From Lineus longissimus (lineage: Eukaryota > Nemertea > Pilidiophora > Heteronemertea > Lineidae): DNA of 64,000 bases. Shown here piece by piece: positions 58,201-64,000 of this stretch; within the stretch, counting starts at the first letter, position 1; the number at the start of each line of letters is the position of its first letter. The stretch is taken from assembly GCF_910592395.1 (NCBI RefSeq), contig NC_088323.1, forward strand, positions 8,248,001 to 8,312,000, given 5' to 3'. The notes under the pieces were generated by a model. That model saw nothing but the letters and a program-made list of their open reading frames with translations, was not told the origin of the DNA and did not search any database. Both the position numbers and the translations under genes were made by a program.

Positions 58201-61200
58201 AATATCAAATTTGGAACAAATAATGTTGATAATTTGCGTGTATTTGACCTGTCAGCAGAATCTAAAAGCCAATTGGCGTACCTCGAAAAAATGCTGTCCA
58301 CCCTTTGATCAAAAACACCCATTCAGATACATTTTTTTCTCATTTCCTTTTTTCTACCACATTAAATGGTTCTAGAGTAGAACATACTGAGATTTGATTG
58401 AAAAATATCAAAAACTAAAGAAATGTCGAGTCTCGAAACTTAAGAGAGCCGCATCAGTATTTTCATCAGCAGTTTACGCCTTCCCAACTTTTTCTAACTG
58501 CTGGAACTTGATACCATCAAATAGGGGAGAAACCTGTCAGGGAATTTGTTACTTTGAAGACCGAATAATTTGAACACTGTCAATGCCAATGGCAATAATA
58601 GATTTAGAAACGAAGTTAGGAATCTTAAGATTCCTAACTGTGTTTCTAAAAAACCCAAAACTTTAATCAAACCACCATGTGGAAAGGTATCCATCTCTTA
58701 AAGTCATGAATCGTATAAAACGGCAAATACAACACCGGTAATTATAGAACATAAATCCTGCTCCACAAGCAAGGGGTCTAGGGGTTGAACAACCATTGGG
58801 CAAAAAATTAGGGGGCAGCCCTCAGTGAAAATGTGTCCCATCTTCAACATGGTAAATCCACATTTCACCATGGTAAACTTGTTGGTGAATTTGGCCAGTA
58901 AAATATTTTTCCATATCGTAAGCATCGTAAAATCTACACTCACCATGGTGAGCATGGATGGTAAACTCTGATTTCATCATAGTAAATACTGATTTCTCCA
59001 TGGTAAATGTTGATTTCATCATGGTAAATTCAGAAATTACCATGGTGAATCTCAGATTTTTTTGTAAGGGAGACAATTGAATACCAAGCACTTGAATTGG
59101 TCCATCTTAGTAGTTCTTTTGCAGCGTAATAAACATAAATTGTGTTGTTTTACTGCAGGCTCTTGAGGTGTCCGGCCTTCAACAAGCGGAGCTCATGTTT
59201 GCACAGATGACCCTTGCTACTCTTCAAACAACCAAACTGGTTGTGGAATTTGCTAAAGAATTGCCTTCGTTTCCAGAATTGCAGGAAGAGGATAAAATTG
59301 CAGTACTGAAGGTTTGTTAAGGATAGAGCAATCTTTATTGAAATCCCATCTCAACCAGGAGCATCAATTCCCCAGACTGCCTAGAATCGAACGGGCCTTC
59401 CAAATTGCTGAGCTGGCCTGTCCTCGGACAGGAAATAGTTATTCAATTAAAATGAAAAACAGTGTTGTTGGAGCCTTTTTGACAGTAAAGAGACAACAAA
59501 ATCATAATTGCCCATCGCGCTGTTGATTCGTTATCGTTTTAGTGCAGCACGCATGATGTCAATGGTTATCATACATGTGGGGATGAAGGCACTCTGCATG
59601 GTTTCCATGTTTCATTCCCGAGGTTTTGAATATTTGATGAAAATTGGTCATTTATTTTACTATTCTGCAGAATGAACTTTTCTGATGAATTGTAATGAAT
59701 ATCTACGATTGCGAGATTTTAGTAGTGTTTTTTGTACATAATTATGCATACATGTACTTCTAAAAATGCCATTCAAGGATCATATTTGATATGATTCATG
59801 ACTTTCGCAGTGAGTGCACGATCTGGCAGTTGGGCCCAGAACTAGTATGATAATATGATAATGAGAATTGAAATTGGAGTGGTAAATATTATTGAATTAA
59901 CCAACTGAACTCACAACGGTTCCGACTAGGAATAAATATGAAAACCAAGCATGTCAAAGTGTGTCTTTGTCATGGCCTGGTGATTACTTATGTCCTTGGG
60001 CCACTCATTTTACTCTGTCAATGCATATTGCGCTGCAGTACCAATTATAGACAAGGCTGATTGTGTCCTTTGACAAACCACTTTACTTCGTCACGCGATT
60101 GATCGTTGCTAATACAGTGGAACCTCCCTTAGTGGACACCTCTCTATTGAGAACACCCTCTCAAATTGGGTCTTTCCATTCAATTTGACCTCTCTAATCA
60201 GGACACCTCTCTATTAGGGACAGCACTTGTCAGTCCCAACGGTGTCCTTAATAGAAAGGTTCTACTGTACAATTATGTTCCTGTGCAAATCACTGTCTCT
60301 TGTCACAGATTGGATTGCTTTTTTGCAAGATTCAAACTACAGTCTTTGTGAAAAAGCAAAACTTGAATAACTGAAAAACAGCTTGGTTATTTGCTTCCAA
60401 ATTTTGTAGGTTATTGGATATGATTCTGTTTTAAAACCAAGGAAATGGTCAGAATTGCCCAAAGTCCTGCTCCAGGAGTTGTGTGCACTGAAAATAACAA
60501 ATAATATCTTTTTTACTCTCTAAGAGTTGAAAAAAGGAAAACTTTCACAAGCTTTCAGAGAAATAGTTTACATATGAAACAGGTAAAGAACAAACATATT
60601 TTAGGGATAATCTGCCTTTAACACTTTCAGCACCATCAGACGTAGATCTCTGTTACTGTGTTTGCCAATAATACCCCCCCTCATTCGTTTTCTGAACGCC
60701 TCAACATTAAAGCAACACGGACGCCATCTTCAGGGTGGTGAAGGAACTGACTCACTCAACGCACTGACACCAGTTGTACAGCGATTCTGATTTCGAGATT
60801 TGTTTGAGGGAGTCTGGAGTGCTGAAAAGGGCATCATTTTGGTAACTTTTTGTCATTTTTCAACCAGAAGAAGGAATCACAGAAATCATTTCTCAGGGTT
60901 GGCGCGCCCGTTCGCATTTTTGCCACTTGCGAAAGCTGCACACGAGTGGCTAATGTAAAACAATGTCTGGCTAAATATTTTGCGAATTCAATTTGAATTG
61001 CCATGATTTGGTGAGAGAGTAATAGTGTTGTGCGAAAATTGATCAAAGTCTTATCAAAAAGATCCACTTCCACACCAAATGCACCAAGATCGTAAGTCAG
61101 TCAAACTTTATCATATTTGCGGGCGGCCGCGCTATCACAAGTGGTTGCTATCGTCTGCGTTGTAGTTCCACCCGTTGCCGCCACAGTGATTTTGGTGGCG

Positions 61201-61896
61201 CTGCTGGTCGCCTTACGCATACATTATCGGTTAGTTTCCCGCTCGCTTCGTTGCCATGGAGTCTCCGGTCACGGGTTCCTCGAATCGTCGTTGATTTGCC
61301 AGTCTCAGTACTGGCGGGCTGCCATTCTCGCACATGTTACTGTGGGCTGGGTCGGCCCCAAGATGGACAAACGATCGGCATGACTAGAGCTGACTCAGTA
61401 TGGCTAAAATGGACAGCCCTTGGCTAAAAAGTGGCTAGGAGGAAAAAATTCACAGAGCCAACCCTGTTTCTCTGTTGATTCATCAATCTCTGGTCTCGAG
61501 AAAGCCAATGCAAAAAAACTTTTTATTCTCTGATAAATAAATTCTTCCTGTTGGTCTGAGAAGGGGTGTTTGGGGGGGGGGGGGGGTGACACTTGGATGC
61601 TAAAAGTGTTAAAATCTCTTTGCCTGGGGTCAACTTTTTAATATTTTGTGTTAATCTTGTGTTGGTTTTGCAGGGCTCCGCGTCAGAAGTGATGATGCTG
61701 CGCACAGCCAGGAGATATGATCTGAGGACCCATTGTATTATCTTCTCTAACAACCAGCCTTTCACCAAAGACCAGCTGAGTTTCGGTGGAATGGAAGAAT
61801 TCACGGACTTCATGTGGCCATTTTGTAGGAGCATGGCAGAGCTGCATACTGATAATGCTGAATTTGCTCTGATCACTGCAATAACAATATTTTCTG
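52006..61896 (+). CDS. EcR: Ecdysone receptor (NR1H1-type nuclear receptor), partial gene of five exons
   Basis: Joined exons 52006-52234, 55311-55451, 57608-57900, 59159-59311 and 61674-61896 give 346 residues and leave phase 1 for the next exon beyond the window. Order: short A/B region (1-54), two-zinc-finger DNA-binding domain (55-124), hinge (125-190), ligand-binding domain from helix 1 (about 190) through the helix 7/8 region. The assignment to EcR, and not FXR or LXR, rests on the helix 1 block ending YELPSEEDA and on [13 protein letters not shown] followed by the FSNN and FTKD blocks and [15 protein letters not shown]; these follow arthropod EcR closely. In arthropods EcR pairs with USP/RXR and binds ecdysteroids; outside them the ligand is unsettled. 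It acts in the nucleus on AGGTCA-type elements. All four introns hold transposons. Confidence 0.93.
52480..53045. repeat. Minisatellite, 45-bp unit, 12 copies, in EcR intron 1
   Basis: Each unit contains GAGAAAACCATGTGGAGAAC and CATGAAACTGCTATCATCC. Variants are CATGTGG/CCTGTGG and CTACATTG/CTACCTTG, alternating in the later units. Because 45 is a multiple of three, both strands are open across the array, giving frames of 233 (+) and 209 (-) residues that are by-products. Preceded by a looser CACCCTACCTTA repeat (52310-52440). Confidence 0.95.
53465..54560. repeat. Copy of the 17420-17720 repeat, split by an insertion
   Basis: 53490-53655 matches 17420-17576 (GATGGCAGCACCAGTACTAA, AACTCATCAAAATAGAATTA, CAATAAAACAACATTTTTGG) and 54418-54560 matches 17577-17720 (CCCCATGTAGAGTAATTCAG, TTCAATAATCATTGACCC). 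The 760 bp between them are an R2-type element. Confidence 0.88.
53655..54417. mobile_element. Long R2-related element (TA target)
   Basis: Begins CAGTACAACCTCTC and ends GGAGGTTCTACTC, flanked by TA; the empty site (GGTGCTATTTTCCC) is preserved at 17570. Ends carry the GGTGTCC/GGACACC language of R2 (GCGGACACCCATGGGACTGG, AGAGGTGTCCGCTCTACAG). The interior has no transposase, only short frames, so it is a longer non-autonomous relative. Confidence 0.85.
55311..55451 (+). CDS. EcR: EcR exon 2: second zinc finger
   Basis: Acceptor CTTATTTCAG, donor GTAAGC. It completes the split Gly, then encodes [14 protein letters not shown] and the second finger with C91, C97, C107 and C110 (C-x5-C-x9-C-x2-C), followed by [13 protein letters not shown]. 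The intron between the two fingers is a common nuclear-receptor position. The last base starts the Cys codon completed by exon 3. Confidence 0.95.
55588..56197. mobile_element. 610-bp element with about 150-bp inverted arms, in EcR intron 2
   Basis: ATAAGTTGCGCTTCCACC at the left and GGTGGAAGTGCAACTTAT at the right open arms that pair through AATCCCTGGGGTTTTTTTGC, GAATTGCCGTG and GAAAACCCCGTGTCTATTAG. Each arm contains its own palindrome, TTAGCCCCATCGAGCTCGAT and so on (about 55688-55718 and 56066-56097). Nothing coding in the centre. Confidence 0.88.
57246..57427. mobile_element. R2 MITE in EcR intron 2, TA-flanked
   Basis: CAATAGAACCTCTG to GGGAGGTTCCTCTG between TA dinucleotides. Closely similar in body to 34066-34242 (GGACACCCTCGGGACTGACA, AATAGAGAGGTGTCCTGATT). 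It ends about 180 bp before exon 3. Confidence 0.85.
57608..57900 (+). CDS. EcR: EcR exon 3: DNA-binding C-terminal extension, hinge, helix 1
   Basis: Completes a Cys codon, then [15 protein letters not shown] (basic C-terminal extension that contacts DNA minor groove in this family). A Ser/Thr/Val-rich hinge follows (residues about 145-188), then helix 1, [19 protein letters not shown]. The acceptor TACGATAG at 57607 has a weak polypyrimidine tract. Donor GTATGT at 57901 is strong; reading through it would stop at 57957, so the intron is needed. Phase 0 end. Confidence 0.92.
58597..58650. repeat. Hairpin in EcR intron 3
   Basis: TTTAGAAAC..AGTTAGGAATCTT is complementary to AAGATTCCTAACT..GTTTCTAAA with almost no loop and two mismatched bases per arm. 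Confidence 0.8.
58830..59060. repeat. Degenerate minisatellite, 21-bp based, in EcR intron 3
   Basis: CATGGTAAATNNTGATTTCA-like units recur, most regularly at 58955-59050; a minus-strand frame shows the period as repeated FTMMKS heptapeptides. CCATGG palindromes mark unit boundaries. Confidence 0.75.
59159..59311 (+). CDS. EcR: EcR exon 4: ligand-binding domain helix 3 to helix 4
   Basis: Acceptor TTTTACTGCAG, donor GTTTGT. 51 residues ending in [15 protein letters not shown] and EEDKIAVLK, the nuclear receptor signature that forms one side of the coactivator groove (its last Lys is the charge-clamp type position). Helix 3 reads [18 protein letters not shown]. Compared with my memory of EcR, where Q is followed directly by the hydrophobic LVVEFAK-type block, TTK looks like an extra three residues encoded by ACAACCAAA in a CAAAC-repeat context. 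Confidence 0.93.
60113..60272. mobile_element. R2 MITE in EcR intron 4, TA-flanked, inverted relative to the others
   Basis: CAGTGGAACCTCCCTTAGTG to AGAAAGGTTCTACTG between TA dinucleotides. The body reads as the complement of the 34066 and 57246 copies (CTCTCTAATCAGGACACC). Confidence 0.85.
60273..61673. other. EcR intron 4, remaining part
   Basis: A possible decayed TTAA-type inverted element (TTAACACTTTCAGCACC at 60619, GTGCTGAAA near 60819) and a poly-G tract at 61573-61586. No coding exon seen. Confidence 0.4.
61674..61896 (+). CDS. EcR: EcR exon 5: ligand-binding domain helices 5 to 7/8
   Basis: Acceptor GGTTTTGCAG, donor GTAAGT, ending in phase 1. 74 residues: [16 protein letters not shown] (helix 5), the beta-turn segment [12 protein letters not shown], then a stretch with [15 protein letters not shown] and [15 protein letters not shown]. 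The two Arg of MMLR..ARR that in insect EcR contact the steroid are kept. The position I align with the insect pocket Tyr after TRD reads Leu (TKDQL). Helices 9-12, including the activation helix, lie past the window. Confidence 0.94.
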
Positions 61897-61997
61897 GTAA
61901 GTCCTAAATTCCAGGGCCTAAATCTAACATTGTTGTTAAAAAATATGACTTGCATTGTCTTAAGGGGGCCTGTCACACAAGGAGAAGTTAAGTTAAG

Positions 61998-62333
61998 TTA
62001 ACACGTTCACTGCCGCCCCATTTTTTTGAGCGCACTGCCATTTGCCACCTTTGCCAGGTTTTGCGTTTTGCTCCATTGCCACAACATGAGTGTAGGCCGT
62101 GAGCCTAGAGCACACCTAGTACATAATAAACGCACTAAAATAAACGTATATCCCATAATGCTTTACAGAACGGAAGCGTATTTACCCTTGCCTGTCATTT
62201 GAAATACATGGAATAATGCATAGACTACTCCGAATATACTCTTGCCTTGGCGATGGTGACAAATCTCATGCCTTGGCAATGGAGCAGGAACCAGCTTTCG
62301 AGTATACTCGTGGCTCGGCAGTGAACGTGTTAA
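61998..62333. mobile_element. piggyBac-type MITE (TTAA target)
   Basis: TTAA then CACGTTCACTGCCG at the left (61998-62015), and CGGCAGTGAACGTG then TTAA at the right (62316-62333). Perfect 14-bp terminal repeats plus TTAA on both sides are the mark of piggyBac-family mobility. About 330 bp, no ORF. It lies in the intron after EcR exon 5. Confidence 0.88.
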
Positions 62334-62434
62334 AGTCAGCTGGGCTATCTCTTCAGAACGTGAAACCGTCAAAAACGGGAAACAAATGGAAAATATTCAA
62401 GAAGTGTATCTGGGCTTTTGCCCAACTGAGAACG

Positions 62435-62690
62435 TGGCTCAGCCGGCCGGAGCTTCTCACGGTTTCCGTAGCATTAAGCAACTAGGAGTATTACTCCCCC
62501 TGGAGAGGATGCTGGTCTATCGCAGGTTACTTCCCAGGCAAGCCTGGTACCAATTTAGTCTTGGGTGGAGAGAAGTGAATAGAGTTAAGTGCCTTGCCCA
62601 AGGACACAGTACCAAGTGTCGAACTAATGACCTCCTGGTTATAACCCCGGCGCTCTAACAATTACTCTGTCGCTGGTCTCCTATATCAAG
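62435..62690 (-). mobile_element. tRNA-derived SINE (probable)
   Basis: Contains the widespread SINE body AAGTGCCTTGCCCAAGGACA (62589-62608) and, on the minus strand, AGTTCGACAC as a weak B-box after GTTAGAGCGCCGGGGTTATA. It resembles the 35085-35352 element, where the matching segment is TGTCTTGCTCAAGGG. A head-first minus orientation is inferred. Confidence 0.65.
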
Positions 62691-62884
62691 AAAAGGGAGG
62701 TCAAAATATAAGCATCGGATACACATTAGAAGTAATTAAAAAAATTCTAATTTGGCGAAAACTAGCGGCTCCATAACCAGAAATATTGTTCATTGCTGGG
62801 TGACCATGATTAGTTCATGGTAAGATGAAGCATGTTAATTTGACCGTGTCAGTTAGCCTTGGCTGAAACAGTACCATTTCCTTT

Positions 62885-64000
62885 TTAGCTCACCTCTTAG
62901 CAGAGGTGAGCTTATCCCATACCGTGGCGTCCGTCGTCCGTCGTCGTCGTCGTCGTCGTCGTCCGTCGTCCGTTAGCAGGGCACGTTTCGTAACTGTTAG
63001 AGCTATTGAGTTGAAACTTGGTACACATGTACCCTTATGTAATGACACCTTGGAGACCAAGTTTCGGTCCGATTCGTTTCATGGTTTGGCCACCAGGGGG
63101 CCAAACGTTAAAAGTGAAAATATGAAATATCTCCCTTAATAGTAGTCGGGAAATTTTGAAAAAAATATGGTAGGTACTTCTAGCAAAGGTGCATCATATA
63201 TCCTCCGGGTTTTTGATTTGACCTCCTTTTCAAGGTCACAGAGGTCAAATGGTGTAAATTGGCCATTAGGATGTAACGATGGCACGTTTCTAAACTGCAA
63301 TGACTATTGATACCAAATTTGGTACACATTTACCCCTTAGTCAGGTGATCTCAGGGACCGAAGTTTGGTCCAATATGATTCACCACTTGACCACCAGGTG
63401 GCAAAATCCAAAAACCTTAAAAATGTGATTATTCCTTAACTTCTTGCCTGATTGCCACTAATTTGATATCATGGGTACATCTAACCACCATACAGTATAT
63501 GTCACACAGGTTTTTAATTTGACCTTCTTGTCAAGGTCACAGAGGTCAAATGGCGTAAATTCGCCGTCAGGCCGTAACTATGGCACGTTTCTTAACTGCA
63601 ATGACTATTGATCACAAATTAAGTACACATGTACCCCTTGGTCAGGTGATCTCAGGTACCGAAGTTTGGTGCGATCTGATTTGCCGTTTGGCCTCCAGGG
63701 AGGGGGCCAAATCCTAAATTCTTCAAAATGCCATTATTCCTAGTATAAATGACTTGCCCGATTGGCACCAATTTTATATCATAGGTACATCTAATTCTAA
63801 CAACCGTTCAATGTGTCACCCGGGTCTTCTTTGATTTGACCTACTTTTCAAGGTCACAGAGGTCGAATGTACTGTAAATTGGCCATTTTGGGGAAATTGT
63901 AATTGCTTGGACCTACATCAAACCTAACACTACATGACACAATACCATGCTCTTTATCCATCTTTCCTCCACATGAGGTGAGCACAATGGCCCTGGCCAT
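62885..64000 (+). mobile_element. Interspersed repeat R1, copy i, in the intron after EcR exon 5
   Basis: Head TTTTTAGCTCACCTCTTAG, which can fold on AGAGGTGAGC, then a long GTC/GTCC tract (62926-62972). Three modules follow, with CTCF-like blocks at 63091, 63387 and 63690. There are intact ER8/DR3 composites at 63219-63247 and 63520-63548, and one with a mutated last base at 63837-63865. The tail GGTGAGCACAATGGCCCTGG runs to the window end. Confidence 0.88.

Overview
Eukaryotic nuclear DNA, very probably from a marine invertebrate. The single convincing host gene is on the + strand at the right end. It is a nuclear receptor of the NR1H group whose DNA-binding domain, ligand-domain helix 1 and helix 5 block read as ecdysone receptor (EcR). 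Five coding exons with good GT/AG junctions and matching phases can be joined (52006-52234, 55311-55451, 57608-57900, 59159-59311, 61674-61896). The rest of the ligand-binding domain lies beyond base 64000. EcR outside arthropods is known from lophotrochozoans and hemichordates. With the repeat style (GTC-rich heads on interspersed elements, Penelope, Ty3/gypsy, tRNA-derived SINEs), a lophotrochozoan is my first guess; I cannot name a species.

Layout. 1-5.4 kb: a decayed Ty3/gypsy retroelement on the - strand (gag, zinc knuckles, protease, reverse transcriptase, RNase H, integrase remnant, membrane-anchor fragment). Its pol carries a DUF4326-like domain between RNase H and integrase. 5.4-7.2 kb: minisatellite, first copy of repeat family R1, and an unexplained ORF. 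7.9-10.2 kb: a 760-bp unit in three tandem copies holding gag and zinc-ribbon remnants, the last copy split by a 5'-truncated LINE. 10-51 kb: almost entirely repeats (R1 copies, inverted-repeat elements, MITEs, minisatellites, SINEs, a mariner transposase fossil, a Penelope fragment) with no convincing host exon. 52-64 kb: EcR exons, with introns full of the same repeats and a 45-bp minisatellite of 12 units.

R1 is the dominant family. It has a GGCTCACC head followed by GTC triplets, then about 300-bp modules in one to four tandem copies, then a tail reading GGTGAGCACAATGGCC. Well-preserved modules carry a CTCF-core-like motif (CCACCAGGGGGC) and a nuclear-receptor-type composite: TGACCT, eight bases, AGGTCA, CAG, AGGTCA (ER8 plus DR3). 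At least eleven DR3 sites in the window have both half-sites intact, two of them in the EcR intron after exon 5. Whether EcR or another receptor uses them is inference, but it is the most biologically suggestive pattern here.

Most positions of repeat edges are estimates by eye, good to about 10-30 bases unless a target duplication is quoted.
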